NCBI GenBank assembly: GCA_949825045.1
Contig: OX463815.1
Location: 27,209,356-27,273,355 of the forward strand
Source: Argyresthia goedartella
Lineage: Eukaryota > Arthropoda > Insecta > Lepidoptera > Argyresthiidae
Direction of reading: 5' to 3'
Length of the DNA stretch: 64,000 bases
The stretch's first letter is position 1, and each line of letters begins with the position of its first letter. Both the position numbers and the translations under genes were made by a program. The notes beneath the pieces were generated by a model. It did no database searches. It was given only the letters and a program-made list of their open reading frames with translations, and was not told the DNA's origin. Shown in pieces: positions 1-10,641 of this stretch.

Positions 1-12
1 CAAGATGGAAAT

Positions 13-879
13 ATGCAGTTTCAAGGGTATTTGCTGGAAGAAATCCCACAGAAACCACCTTCAGCGGGAATCTCAGATGAAATTTTAACGAAGATTTTGA
101 AAAGTGTGACTGAAACAAAGAAAGATACACCTAAACCACATAGTAGTGTAAAGAAATTGGCAGAGAAATTTGTGATCGAAAAATTCAATACAAAAACATC
201 AAATGTGTCGCAATGGATGACTATTTTTGAAACGGAATGTGCACGTTTAGAAATAGTTGAAAATGTGCAGAAAATTGAATGTTTCAGGTAATTATTGATG
301 AATTCTTGTCTAGACTGGTATGGCTCCATGCTTATAAAACATACAGTAGATTCTGAATGGTCGGTGTGGAAAAACAAGTTTTGTGAAACTTTTGCGGACA
401 AAGGTTGGTCGCCGGTCAGGTATGCAATTTTATTCAAATATAGACAAGGCTCATTATTAGAATACGCTTTAAAAAAAGAAAGATTAATATTGGAGGTAAA
501 TAAATCAATAGATAAAAACACTTTAATTGATTTAATTGCCACGGGGCTACCAAATTTTGTAGCGGATAAAATTGATAGGAATGATTTGAAGGAAACCGAG
601 GACTTATTTAATGCTATAAGAGGTTTAGAATACTTGGTGAACAAAAAGAATATCGAAAAAAAGAAAGAGATAGGCAGTTCCGAAACTAATTTTAGAGAAA
701 GAAATAAATACATTCCGTGTAAGATTTGTGAAAAAGAAAATAAAGGAAATCGCTATCATCCGGAATTCTCGTGTTGGTTTAAAAACAAAAACAGTAAAAG
801 ACCAAAAACAGAGCAGATAAGAAGCGTTAACAATTCGGAATTAGAGACAGAATTAAATGATATTAATCCAAAAAACTAA
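13..879 (+). pseudogene. G1 gag remnant, one in-frame stop
   Basis: Two open stretches in one frame (13-291 and 295-879) are separated by a TAA at 289-291. The residues either side read as one gag-like alpha-helical domain with the Trp-rich DWYGSMLIKH and SVWKNKFCETF motifs typical of arthropod Gypsy capsids. Near the C-terminus a Cys/His cluster (CKICEKENKGNRYH then SC) looks like the nucleocapsid zinc knuckle. Gag would package the element RNA in cytoplasmic particles. The true start may lie left of position 13, since the window opens inside or just before the gene. Family assignment rests mainly on the pol genes that follow. Confidence 0.7.
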
Positions 880-908
880 AAATAACACCATTAATTAAAA
901 TAAAATTA

Positions 909-1259
909 ATGCTAAATGATACATTGGAAACCACGGGAATCTATGATTCCGGCTCTAATGTGTCTTTAATAAATTCCAGATTATTGTCCTTGAAAAAAAA
1001 CACTATAAAAGACAATAAAAATAATGCGAATTTCAGAACGATTAATGATCTTAAAATACCTATAGGAATGGTTAACTTAAAGATAAAAATATTTGCTATT
1101 GAGGAAAAAATTAATGTTTTTGTCATAGACGAAAGTTTTGACTACGATTTCCTAATTGGGCTAGATTGCATAGAAACGTTTCAATTGATCCAAAATGAAA
1201 GATTAGAAATTGCGCAAAATATAAAAAAAATGAAAAAGAAGATAATAAAGATGATATAA
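909..1259 (+). pseudogene. G1 aspartic protease region
   Basis: The reading frame differs from gag, as in many Gypsy elements. The active-site motif YDSGSNVSLIN, equivalent to D-S/T-G, sits about 13 residues in, and a later FLIGLDCIETF matches the retropepsin hydrophobic-Gly flap region. The frame closes at 1257-1259, shortly after an A-rich run at about 1220-1235 where the RT frame should have continued, so a small indel in that run is likely. The protease would cleave the Gag-Pol precursor. Confidence 0.75.
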
Positions 1260-1315
1260 TTATTAAAAACACAAAGATTCCTGGCTATACAGGTAGTGTA
1301 AAGGAAAAAGAAAGT

Positions 1316-2905
1316 ATGAACAGTAAAAATGAGGATATGGATGTGGAGTATAAAATAAACTTCAATGAGAACATAGAAGTTGAAAACTTTAACATTACTG
1401 TAGACCATCTAGACCAGCAGAAACAATCACAAATCGATGATCTGATTTTCAAATACAACACCCTTTTTGTTAAAGATAAATATGATATAGGCACGGTAAA
1501 AGGCTATGAAGCACATATTGATCTATTAGTAGATAAATACTGCAGCAAAAGACCATATAGGTGCACTTTTGAGGATATGAAGGAAATAGAAAAACAAATA
1601 TCAAATTTATTGGAAAAAAAATTAATTGAAGAGTCGTATAGTCCTTTTGCCGCTCCAGTAACACTGGCATTTAAAAAAGAAGATGGAAGGAGATCAAGAT
1701 TATGCATAGATTTTCGTGATTTAAATAAAATTGTGGTTCCTCAATCACAAGCCTTCCCTCTGATCGATGACTTAATGGTCAAGACAAAAAGATGTAAGTT
1801 CTTCTCAGCACTCGATATCAACTCAGCATTCTGGGCTATACCGCTTAAAATTCAAGATAGAGAAAAGACAGCATTCATTACTCAGGAAGGTCATTTTCAA
1901 TGGAATTGCTAACCATTCGGCTTAAAAACATCGCCTGCAATTTTTCAGAGAATATTAAGCAGTATCATAAGAAAACATAAATTATCTAATTTCACGGTAA
2001 ATTACATAGATGATATTTTGATATTCTCAGAAACATTCGAAGAACACATACAACACCTCTCCTTGTTATTGGAAGCGATCGCAGAGGAAGGCTTTAAATT
2101 AAAATTCTCAAAGTGTAACTTTGCACAGGACTCTGTCAAGTATTTAGGTCATGTGATAAAAGATAATACAATTACTCCATTGAAAGATAATTTAATTGCT
2201 ATAAAGAATTTTCCTATTCCAAAAACACAAAAGAATGTTCGACAGTTTCTAGGTAAAATAAATTTTTACGGGGAATATGTTCCAAATATGTCCATCACAT
2301 TGGATCCTTTACATAATTTGCTGAGGAAAGAACAGAAATTTATTTGGTCGGAAAAATGTCAAGAATCATTTGAGACTATAAAAAAACTACTATGCTCTAA
2401 ACCTATTTTGGCAACTTATGATCCAGATCTGCCGATACTTATTTATACAGACGCTAGTATACAGGGTGTAGGCGCGATCTTAAAACAACCACAACTTGAT
2501 GGCGAAGAAAAGCCCTGCGCATTTTTTTCAAAAAAACTAAATGATTCCCAGAAAAAGAAAAAAGCCATATATCTGGAATGTTTAGCAATAAAAGAAGCTG
2601 TAAAATATTGGCAGCACTGGCTAATGGGTAAAACCTTTACGGTCTATTCGGACCATAAACCGTTAGAAAAAATGAATATTAAGGCCCGAACAGATGAAGA
2701 ATTAGGCGATCTCGCATACTACCTATCACAGTTTAATTTTGAGGTAAAATATTCTCCAGGGAAATATAATTTAGAAGCAGATAGTTTGAGCAGAAACCCT
2801 GTATTAGAATCATACGAAAATCAAGATGACTGTTTAAAAATAGTTAACTTTATGAAAATAGAAGACATACAAGGTGATCAAAATATAAATGAAGATGTAA
2901 AATAA
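1316..2905 (+). pseudogene. G1 reverse transcriptase and RNase H, interrupted
   Basis: RT motifs run in order: the first catalytic Asp in SALDINSAFWAIPL (codon 1814-1816), then YIDD (2003-2014). A TAA at 1910-1912 breaks the frame just before the conserved PFGLK motif, and the same frame resumes directly after it. The connection domain with LGHVI and FLGKINFYGEYV follows. RNase H starts with its first catalytic Asp in IYTDASIQGVGAIL (2450-2452) and ends with DHKPLEKM and EADSLSRNP. A second stop at 2903-2905 separates this from the integrase in the same frame. All named catalytic residues remain, so the lesions are stops rather than loss of motifs. Confidence 0.9.
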
Positions 2906-4053
2906 AATATAAATAAACTTATACTTAAAAATACAATATACTATAAAAAGATTGGAAAAAGAGAGAAGATTGTATTAACCGAAGAATTTAGCAAGAAAAT
3001 ATATAAAGAAGAACAAATACATTATCTCTACTGTCACATAGGAATACAACAGATGAAAAATAAAATAAAACGATTCTACATAGCAAAAAATTTAACATAC
3101 AACATCAGAAAATTTTGTGAAAACTGTGGAATCTGCGAAAAAAACAAATCTAGAGCAAAATTTAAATTTGGCCTGATGTCTCACTTAGGTCCCGCTACTT
3201 ATCCCTTTGAAATAGTATCGATAGACACCATTGGTGGATTTGGTAGCTCACGTTCTACAAAAACATATTTACATCTTCTAGTAGATCATTTCACAAGATA
3301 TGCCTACATTTTAACATCTAAAACTCAAAACTCAAATGATTTTATAAAGCTTATTGAAAAAATTCCACAGGGAGATAATAAAATAGGCCTTATTCTATCT
3401 GATCAGTATCCAGGCATAAATTCGAAAGATTTTAAAAACTTTTTAATAAAAATGAAGATACCCATCATCTTTACTGCGGTCAACGCTCCTTTCTCAAATG
3501 GTTTGAATGAAAGATTAATTAAACCAAACAATAGTTAATAAAATTCGATGTAAGATAAATGAAAAGAAATATAAATTGGCCTGGACAACTATTGCTCAGG
3601 AATGTACTAAACGATATAATGAAACGGAACATACTGTGACAGGTTTTTCCCCAAAATATTTGTTGGAAGGAAAAAATATAGATATCCTACCTGAGGAATT
3701 AAAACAAAAAGTAACAGAACAAAGTTTATTTCAACATAGAAGAATTGCATTAGAAAATACAACATCAACATAGAAGAATTGCATTAGAAAATACAATAAA
3801 GTCACACAATTATAACAAGAAACAATTCGACAAAAATAGAAAACATTATGAACCAAAAGTAGGAGATTCAGTATATGTTGAGAATGGAAATCGAATAAAC
3901 CGAAAAAAACTAGACGAACTAAAAGTTGGTCCATTTAAAATTTTAGAAAAGTTATCAAACTCTATTTATAGAATAGACACAGGACATAAAAAATCGGAAT
4001 CCATCCTTTTCCACATAACAAAACTTGTCCCTTTACCGGAAAATAGTTTTTAG
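2906..4053 (+). pseudogene. G1 integrase, frame-broken
   Basis: The N-terminal zinc-binding part (HYLYCH, later CENCGICEKNKS) is followed by the catalytic core: Asp in SIDTIGG (3224-3226), Asp in LSDQYPG (3401-3403) and Glu in GLNERL (3509-3511), matching the DDE triad. The frame changes near 3520, leaving a stop at 3536-3538, and resumes in another frame with WTTIAQECTKRYNETEH. A 34-bp tandem duplication (3731-3798) shifts it again. The C-terminal DNA-binding domain (GDSVYVENG, KVGPFKILEKL) ends at TAG 4051-4053. I see no chromodomain. Confidence 0.85.
3731..3798 (+). repeat. 34-bp direct tandem duplication inside G1 integrase
   Basis: The motif TCAACATAGAAGAATTGCAT starts at 3731 and again at 3765, and the 34-bp period continues for a full unit. 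Because 34 is not a multiple of three it breaks the integrase frame. It looks like a replication-slippage event after insertion. Confidence 0.9.
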
Positions 4054-4087
4054 GAAAACGCGTGCGTTTTCAATTTTGGTAGGGAGA

Positions 4088-4172
4088 TGTAAAACGAGAC
4101 GTCGTCATCTCATTTCCGTAGTCTTTGGTACATTTTGAAGGTTGTCAAAGATGTCGGCAAGATTCAGAAATA
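4088..4172 (+). repeat. Start of G1 3' LTR
   Basis: The polypurine-like GGTAGGGAGA precedes TGTAAAACGAGACGTCG. The LTR continues after the mariner, from 5480 to about 5650, and includes a polyadenylation signal near 5608. No partner LTR is present to confirm the edges. Confidence 0.55.
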
Positions 4173-5479
4173 CACAGTCAGGTCATAAGTTCTGTCACAC
4201 AATAAAAACTTTTGAATTTAGAACGCTGGCCACAAAAAAGTTTATTGAATTCGAATTTCGAATTTTTCATGAAAATAAAAATGTGTACTTTTTAGAATTT
4301 TCCTCATTTTTAAATATGGAGTGGACACTTAAAGAAGACCGTGTCGCAATTATTGCGTTGCATCGTTGCGGTTAAGCGCCAATTCAGATTTTCGACTTAC
4401 TGAAAAATTTGAATATAACCAAAAGATTCGTTTATCGTACCATAAAACGATACAATGAAGACTCTAGTGTAGATGACAGGTCAAGAAGTGGTCGCCCTCG
4501 CTCTGTTAGGACTCCAGCAGTGATAAAAGCTGTGAAGGCGCGAATTCAAAGAAATCCCATACGTAAGCAGAAACTGTTGGCCCTTCAGATGGGGTTAAGC
4601 AGGACCACGGTGAAAAGGGTGTTAAATGAAGACTTAGGGCTTAGGGCATATCGAAGAAAAACAGGACATCGTTTGGACGCTCGTTTAATGGACCTGAGAC
4701 TGAAGAGATGCCGCGTTGTTGAAGCGGTACGCGGGAAAAAAGCATCGGGAAATTCTTTTTTCGGATGAAAAAATTTTCACCGTGGAAGAGAGCTACAACA
4801 AACAAAATGATAAGGTGTACGCACACAGCAGTGAAGAAGCGAGCAACCGTATTCCGCGTGTCCAACGACGTCATTTTCCATCCTCGCTCGTGGTTTGGTT
4901 GGGAGTCTCTTATTGGGGCTTAACTGAGGTACATTTTTGTGAGAAAGGCGTAAAAACGAATGCAGTTGTGTATCAAAATACAGTCCTCAAGAACCTTGTG
5001 GAACCTGTTTCTCATACCATGTTTAATAACAGGCACTGGGTATTCCAACAAGATTCTGCGCCAGCTCATATAGCGAAAAGCACACAAGACTGGCTGGCGG
5101 CGCGTGAAATCGACTTCATCCGGCACGAAGACTGGCCCTCCTCCAGTCCAGATTTGAGTCCGTTAGATTACAAGATATGGCAACACTTGGAGGAAAAGGC
5201 CTGCTCAAAGCCTCATCCTGATTTGGAGTCACTCAAGGCATCCTTGATTAAGGCAGCCGCCGATATTGACATGGACCTCGTTCGTGCTGCGATTGACGAC
5301 TGGCCGCGCAGAATAAAGGCCTGTATTCAAAATCGCGGGAGTCATTTTGAATAAACTTTATTACCATAAGAATCTATGTTTTATTAAGTTGATTTTGCTA
5401 TATAAATGTTTACATAAATAATAAACATGTCTAAATTATTTCATATTGCACATGTGACAGAACTTATGACCTGACTATG
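4173..5479 (+). mobile_element. mariner-type DNA transposon, copy 1
   Basis: Inverted ends match: CACAGTCAGGTCATAAGTTC at the left and its complement (one mismatch, T for C at the third base) at the right. TA dinucleotides flank the element at 4171-4172 and 5480-5481, the expected target duplication. Length is 1307 bp. It sits in the 3' LTR of G1. A second copy at 8097-9402 lies in opposite orientation, with over 95% identity by eye. Confidence 0.95.
4316..5354 (+). pseudogene. Tc1/mariner transposase, inactivated
   Basis: The start at 4316 (MEWTLKED) is chosen from copy 2, where the same ATG opens a complete gene. A TAA at 4373-4375 stands where copy 2 has a Tyr codon, and two bases are missing near 4714 (GCCGCGTTGTT against GCCGCGCTTTGTT), shifting the frame. 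The DNA-binding HTH region lies in the first third, with the GRPRS motif. The catalytic core has SDEKIF, QQDSAPAH and SPDLSPLDY. The second and third catalytic Asp are 37 residues apart, as in the maT (DD37D) group of the Tc1/mariner superfamily. Confidence 0.92.
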
Positions 5480-5926
5480 TATGTGAATAATTAAGTGAAT
5501 AATAGCTTTAATTGTTGTTTTTCTTTCAGGTAAGTCTTATAATAACTTACCTTTAAACTGTACTTGCCATAATGGTGAAATACTGTAATGGATAAACCAG
5601 GGTTTTAATAAAATGTCTTTCTTTCAGAACAACGCAATTTGGTTTTTATTTAATTATCTGTTGTGAGGATACAAGCTCTCCAAAACACACATTATATATA
5701 TAATATTTTTGGATCTTTTATGATCATTATTTCAAATTCTAATGAATAAAAGACTGATTCATTATCAGAATCTGGATGATAGTCAAAAACAAAATATTTT
5801 ATTAGAAAGCAATTCTGGTAGTGGAATTGAAGACCATTTAGAAGTCAACGATGACGATAATGAACCTGCCATAAACTATTGTTAAATAAACATTTTTGTG
5901 TTGGATGTTCATATGTGTGTGAAGTT

Positions 5927-5998
5927 GCTGTTTCTGGTTCCCACGACATAGGATATCCTAGTGTGGGGCCAGAAGCAATGTATGTGCCTGAGGTAAAT
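5927..5998 (+). repeat. Short dispersed repeat, also at 10802-10878
   Basis: About 70 bp beginning GCTGTTTCTGGTTCCCACG and containing CCTAGTGTGGGGCCAGAAGC recurs at 10802-10878 with a few mismatches. No coding capacity. The surrounding 5650-6780 region is otherwise non-coding. Confidence 0.75.
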
Positions 5999-6189
5999 GA
6001 TTTTTTGTAGCAACATCTGGCTGAGACGGGTACTGGATGGGTGTCCATTTCTTTGTGGCATTTGTTTCGGGCGCTTCCGTGTTTCGAATGACACATTAAG
6101 CTACTATCGCTACTCGGTGGCAGTAGTCGTAAAACTGGTCAGAGGCCCTAATAGGGCAGCTTGAAAATATCTGACAGTCGGGTTGGCCA

Positions 6190-6310
6190 CTAGCCCGACA
6201 CCCCTGCATCAACCTGCACTGAGCCAGCGTGGTGGAGTATGGCTCAATCTTACTCGCATCCGGGTAAAGGCTCTTGCCCCTCGGTGGGGACATTAGTGGG
6301 CTACATTATA
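6190..6310 (+). repeat. Probable 3' end of a lepidopteran SINE/LINE
   Basis: The text CTGCACTGAGCCAGCGTGGT, then GGCTC, then CCCCTCGGTGGGGACATTAG and GGGCT, followed by a TTA-rich tail, resembles a 3' end pattern I know as very common in lepidopteran genomes. Identification is by memory of the pattern, not by a search. Confidence 0.4.
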
Positions 6311-6781
6311 TTATTTTATATGGAAAGTTGAACTATTATTTTGTCATTTATTTGTTTAATTTACATTAAAGAAAATACCTAATTTTATTTAGCCTCCGAA
6401 TTGTTCAGTAGTAGTAAGCGTAAAATAATTTCTAAGGTTCATTAAGCGTAACTTATTTGTTGTAAGACAATTATTATCTATAGGCCACTATACATTTTAA
6501 TGCCTAGACCCAACCAACCAACACTAACGAGATCGCAAAAAAATATTTAAGCAGGACAAAAACTACCCTTATCTCGGATGTAATGTTCCCGTTTTTCCAG
6601 TCATAATTGGCCACGTTAGATAACCTCACACGCCGCTCACGGGTGACCAGTTCGGTGTTCGTGCAGGCCTATCGAAACCAGCCTGTTACCGATCAGCCGA
6701 CGAACAGTCTTCCTCGTCGGAACCGATGCGATGAGTTACGGGCTTAGTTCATTAGCATCCGTATAGATCGGGATGAGATAA

Positions 6782-7308
6782 AAATACTAATACTAATACC
6801 TTGGACACCATTTACACACATTGATCTAGATCCCTGTATCTTGGGTGCTCAAATTCAAATTCAAATTCAAAAAGAGTTTACTTCCATAAGAAACACATAG
6901 GTATCAAATCTTAAACTAACACATGTATAAGGTACAGGGAAATATAGAACTCAATTTGAATTCCGTCACCTCAATGTTTTAGATGCTGGAGGCAAAGAGG
7001 CAACTAGAAACCTCCAGCTTTATACGTTATTTTTTACAGAATTGGAGCAAACACCTTCCCAAGCTTTCTTGTCTTCTACATAATCTGATATTTTGTAGTA
7101 ACCTTTTTTACATAAGTGATTTACTTTACTAGACAACGATACACATACTTATATAGATAAATATTATACTTAGATAGATAAACAACCATGACTAGGGTGC
7201 AAACATCCGTTCTCATCAAACAAGTATTTGCCCCCACCGGGACTCGAACCCCGGACCCTTGGCTTCGTACGCAGGGTCACTGCCGACTCGGCCATTCGGG
7301 TCGTCGCC
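6782..7308 (-). mobile_element. tRNA-derived SINE, copy 1, split by a LINE tail
   Basis: Read on the minus strand, the head is tRNA-like: TGGCCGAGT (box A) and GGGTTCGAGTCCCGGTGGGG (box B), followed by the family body TTTATCTATCTAAGTATAAT and a TTA-rich tail. The body is interrupted at about 6850-7127 by unrelated sequence. Consensus continuity is clear from copy 2 at 11912-12173. Box A and B would be the RNA polymerase III promoter. Confidence 0.85.
6850..7127 (-). repeat. LINE 3' tail inserted in SINE copy 1
   Basis: On the minus strand the segment ends in three to four GAATTT-type units, a simple-repeat tail as found at 3' ends of some insect LINEs. It lies exactly where the SINE consensus is broken. 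No ORF of note is present. Confidence 0.5.
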
Positions 7309-7914
7309 ATAATTACTACAGTTTAGCCCAGCTGATTATTACGCTCATTCCAAGCGAACTTAACATTACTAACCTCAGCTGATTTTTGTCCTAATTGTTG
7401 GCGATATATGGCCGTAACAGTGTCTCTACCATCCCGTATGAGTTGAAAACTGATGTTATTTATCTTCTTGTTTCAGTGCCTCTCCACTACAGAAGATTGG
7501 AGTCCGTTTCGGTTTTTAACAAGGCGAACAGCACGTCGATTTTGTAAAAATCGAACAACAACTCACGTCTCCCTTCGGTATTACTCTTATTCGCATTAGA
7601 TTCAAAATGACCGAGCGAAGTGAGCGCCGATGTGACGGTGGAATTACCTTACCAAATTCCGCTTCTTAACTACTCAAAAACCGAGAATAGTTTATTTTGA
7701 ACCCTATGCCATGGTAATAAAATTTAAAACCTATAACGGAAAAGTGGCGTTAGCTAACGCAAGTAGTAACTGAGAGGTTAATTAGTTCCTAGTGTAAATT
7801 CGATTTAACAACCGAGTTTTTAGAATGCCAATCAAGAAACTCACGGCAGATTCAGATCTGAATCCGTCGTGAGTTTCTTACAGAATTAAACCACACATAA
7901 CACCGCCGCTGGTC
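7309..7914. other. Non-coding stretch with one long palindrome
   Basis: No convincing coding potential. It holds the palindrome at 7834-7879 and a short motif near 7700 (GGTAATAAAATTTAAAACCT) that recurs around 20095. Confidence 0.5.
7834..7879. repeat. 46-bp near-perfect palindrome
   Basis: The arms read AAGAAACTCACGGCAGATTC inward from both sides and are centred on AGATCT. 21 of 23 positions pair. No spacer. Confidence 0.85.
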
Positions 7915-8096
7915 CATTTTAGTATATTAGAGAGCCACGATGATGATTTCCCCTTTACTTTTCCCATCATGACCACTTTAAGCAGTTGATAGCGATCGCT
8001 TCGGAGCACTTGTCCCAGATATACAACTTTTGGTGATTTGCCAGCTCGTCTCAGAACTTCCTTATTCGTGACCTGATGGATTCAGCTAATCATATA

Positions 8097-9402
8097 CATA
8101 GTCAGGTCATAAGTTCTGTCACATGTGCGATATGATATAATTTAGATATGTTTATTATTTATGTAAACATTTATATAGCAAAATAAACTTAATAAAACAT
8201 AGATTCTTATGGTAATAAAGTTTATTAAAAATGACCCCCGCAATTTTGAATACAGGCTTTTATTCTGCGCGGCCAGTCGTCTATCGCAGCACGAACGAGG
8301 TCCATGTCAATATCGGCGGCTGCCTTAATCAAGGATGCCTTGAGTGACTCCAAATCAGGATTAGGCTTTGAGCAGGCCTTTTCCTCCAAGTGTTGCCATA
8401 TCTTGTAATCTAACGGACTCAAATCTGGACTGGAGGAGGGCCAGTCTAAGTGCCGGATGAAGTCGATTTCACGCGCCAGCCAGTCTTGTGTGCTTTTCGC
8501 TCTATGAGCTGGCGCAGAATCTTGTTGGAATACCCAGTGCCTGTTATTAAACATGGTATGAGAAACAGGTTCCACAAGGTTCTTGAGGACTGTATTTTGA
8601 TACACAACTGCATTCGTTTTTACGCCTTTCTCACAAAAATGAATCTCAGTTAAGCCCCAATAAGAGACTCCCAACCAAACCATGAGCGAGGATGGAAAAT
8701 GACCTCGTTGGACACGCGGAATACGGTTGCTCGCTTCTTCACTGTTGTGTGCGTACACCTTATCATTTTGTTTGTTGTAGCTCTCTTCCACAGTGAAAAT
8801 TTTTTCATCCGAAAAAAGAATTTCCCGATGCTTTTTTCCCGCGTACCGCTTTAACAAAGCGCGGCATCTCTTCAGTCTCAGGTCCATTAAACGAGCGTCC
8901 AAACGATGTCCTGTTTTTCTTCGATATGCCCTAAGCCCTAAGTCTTCATTTAACACCCTTTTCACCGTGGTCCTGCTTAACCCCATCTGAAGGGCCAACA
9001 GTTTCTGCTTACGTATGGGATTTCTTTGAATTCGCGCCTTCACAGCTTTTATCACTGCTGGAGTCCTAACAGAGCGAGGGCGACCACTTCTTGACCTGTC
9101 ATCTACACTAGAGTCTTCATTGTATCGTTTTATGGTACGATAAACGAATCTTTTGGTTATATTCAAATTTTTCAGTAAGTTGAAAATCTGAATTGGCGCG
9201 TAACTGCAACGATGCAACGCAATAACTGCGATACGGTCTTCTTTAAGTGTCCACTCCATATTTAAAAATGAGGAAAATTCTAAAAAGTACACATTTTTAT
9301 TTTCATGATAAATTCGAAATTCTAATTCAATAAACTTTTTTGTGGCCAGCGTTCTAAATTCAAAAGTTTTTATTGTGTGACAGAACTTATGACCTGACTG
9401 TG
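8097..9402 (-). mobile_element. mariner-type DNA transposon, copy 2, structurally complete
   Basis: Inverted ends as in copy 1, with TA at 8095-8096 and 9403-9404. Length 1306 bp. It carries one uninterrupted transposase gene and lies inside a LINE fragment. Its closeness to copy 1 and its intact gene suggest recent activity of this family. Confidence 0.96.
8225..9259 (-). CDS. Tc1/mariner transposase, apparently intact
   Basis: The gene encodes 344 residues from the ATG at 9259 (MEWTLKEDRIAVIALH), a typical length for the superfamily. The reading frame stays open a little upstream, but the first Met there lies closer to the inverted end; the internal one heads the conserved region. Two helix-turn-helix segments occupy about residues 1-110, including the GRPRS linker. 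The catalytic core has Asp in FSDEKIF, Asp in FQQDSAPAH, and the third Asp in SPDLSPLDY. The last spacing is 36 residues here against 37 in copy 1, because of a 3-bp indel (AAR against AR). The enzyme would cut at the inverted ends and join at TA. No stop or frameshift is visible. Confidence 0.93.
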   Translation of the reverse strand: MEWTLKEDRIAVIALHRCSYAPIQIFNLLKNLNITKRFVYRTIKRYNEDSSVDDRSRSGRPRSVRTPAVIKAVKARIQRNPIRKQKLLALQMGLSRTTVKRVLNEDLGLRAYRRKTGHRLDARLMDLRLKRCRALLKRYAGKKHREILFSDEKIFTVEESYNKQNDKVYAHNSEEASNRIPRVQRGHFPSSLMVWLGVSYWGLTEIHFCEKGVKTNAVVYQNTVLKNLVEPVSHTMFNNRHWVFQQDSAPAHRAKSTQDWLAREIDFIRHLDWPSSSPDLSPLDYKIWQHLEEKACSKPNPDLESLKASLIKAAADIDMDLVRAAIDDWPRRIKACIQNCGGHF

Positions 9403-9560
9403 TACATCCCTCGGTAACTCTACAACAAGATCGCCTCTAGTTTTTTGCACGTATTCTCAAAAATGGTCCACGCTTTGCATCCGTAGAAGACTATCGGCCA
9501 GATATAGCATTTGAGAAGCCGCGTCCGTAGTTTTAAGATCCAGCTGGCTTGTACACTGTG

Positions 9561-10641
9561 GTCCAATACAGAGAAAGGCAAAAAATTACGTTATTATATG
9601 TAAATATATACAGTAATAAAGTAATTTGAGTTTAGTTTGACAGTAAATTCCTCATTTTACCGAAGGACGCACGGTATGCTATTGTTTTATTGTATAATAA
9701 TTTGTGTTATAATATTTTGTATGGGATCCTGACTCGACTAGAAAACAGATGTCCATACTATGAAGAAACCCATAAATCTACTTTGCTACTAATAAGTGAG
9801 TAGCAACCTTACCTTACTCAAAACTAATATTTATCAGTATTAAGGGGTATCGGAGCCACTTCTTAGCATTAGGTTAATATTTGCTACTAGCTTTAGTACC
9901 TATTAACTAAATAATTACAAAATCATACTTTAGGAAGTCTAGATTCGCTGGCCCTTCATGCGATGAGCACAGACGAAGATTGTAGCGCGCGTTGATGTCT
10001 TTTCTGTGATACTTTGCACACTTGATACTATATTGGCTTTGGTTAAGATAACCTCGTCTTTAGGATATATTTATATATAGTATTCTTGTCTTGTAGTATT
10101 TAATTTTCTTATGTGTGTGTAAAATTTGGTAAATAATAAAAACATCCACAACATAATTATCAAAATGCTATAATTCACAATTAAATAGTAACGAGTATAA
10201 CATTAAATAAGAAACAATAATGAACAAATTCGCGATCATATCAACTATCGACTGGCTCTGTCAACGGAGTTTCCTCATCGAGTTCTTAGATTATACTGGA
10301 GAAGGCGTCTAGACTAGAACTAAATTTGTATATACGCCCGTGATACTCAGGAATTTATGGAGATACCCAAAAACCAGGGGCGTTTACTCAAAGTATCGTG
10401 ACCACACTTTAAAAAGTGTTACAGATGTTCAAGATCTTGATTAGTATTGCCAAGTGCCAGTCTGTATGACAAGCGAAGCTCACAAGTATTGTATGCACAG
10501 ATGAAACCCAACGTATCCGCGCCTCTAACACTTGCTAAATACAACGAACAACTAAAAATATACAATTTTCCTAATCGAGACACCTTCTCTGGTAGCACCT
10601 ACTAACTCTATGTGTCCAGGGGCGCATTAAGGGTGAGGGCA
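9561..10641. other. Non-coding stretch downstream of gene A
   Basis: AT-rich, no supported gene or repeat. It should hold the 3' UTR of gene A near its right end, though I see no canonical AATAAA on the minus strand within about 100 bp of the stop. Confidence 0.4.

Larger units (their letters stand above)
1..5650 (+). mobile_element. Ty3/Gypsy LTR retrotransposon G1, 5' end outside window, decayed
   Basis: Coding remnants occur in the order gag, aspartic protease, reverse transcriptase, RNase H, integrase, which is the Ty3/Gypsy order (BEL/Pao shares it, but RT and IN motifs here are Gypsy-like). A purine-rich tract just before 4088 is followed by TGTAAAAC, which I take as the start of the 3' LTR. 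That LTR is split by a mariner at 4173-5479 and resumes to roughly 5650, with AATAAA near 5608. The 5' LTR lies left of the window. Several stops and frame changes show that the copy is inactive. The exact 3' LTR end is not determined because no second LTR is available. Confidence 0.85.
7915..9560 (-). pseudogene. LINE reverse-transcriptase C-terminus, split by mariner copy 2
   Basis: Reading the minus strand from 9560 to 9405 gives RLLKCYIWPIVFYGCKAW, a motif of the post-RT region of arthropod LINEs, then a stop. After the mariner (8097-9402) the region from 8094 down reads VTNKEVLRRAGKSPKVVYLG and then QVLRSDRYQLLKVVMMGK, the usual continuation. The exact family is uncertain (RTE-like or related). 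The two halves are one fragment, so it was present before the mariner landed. Confidence 0.7.
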
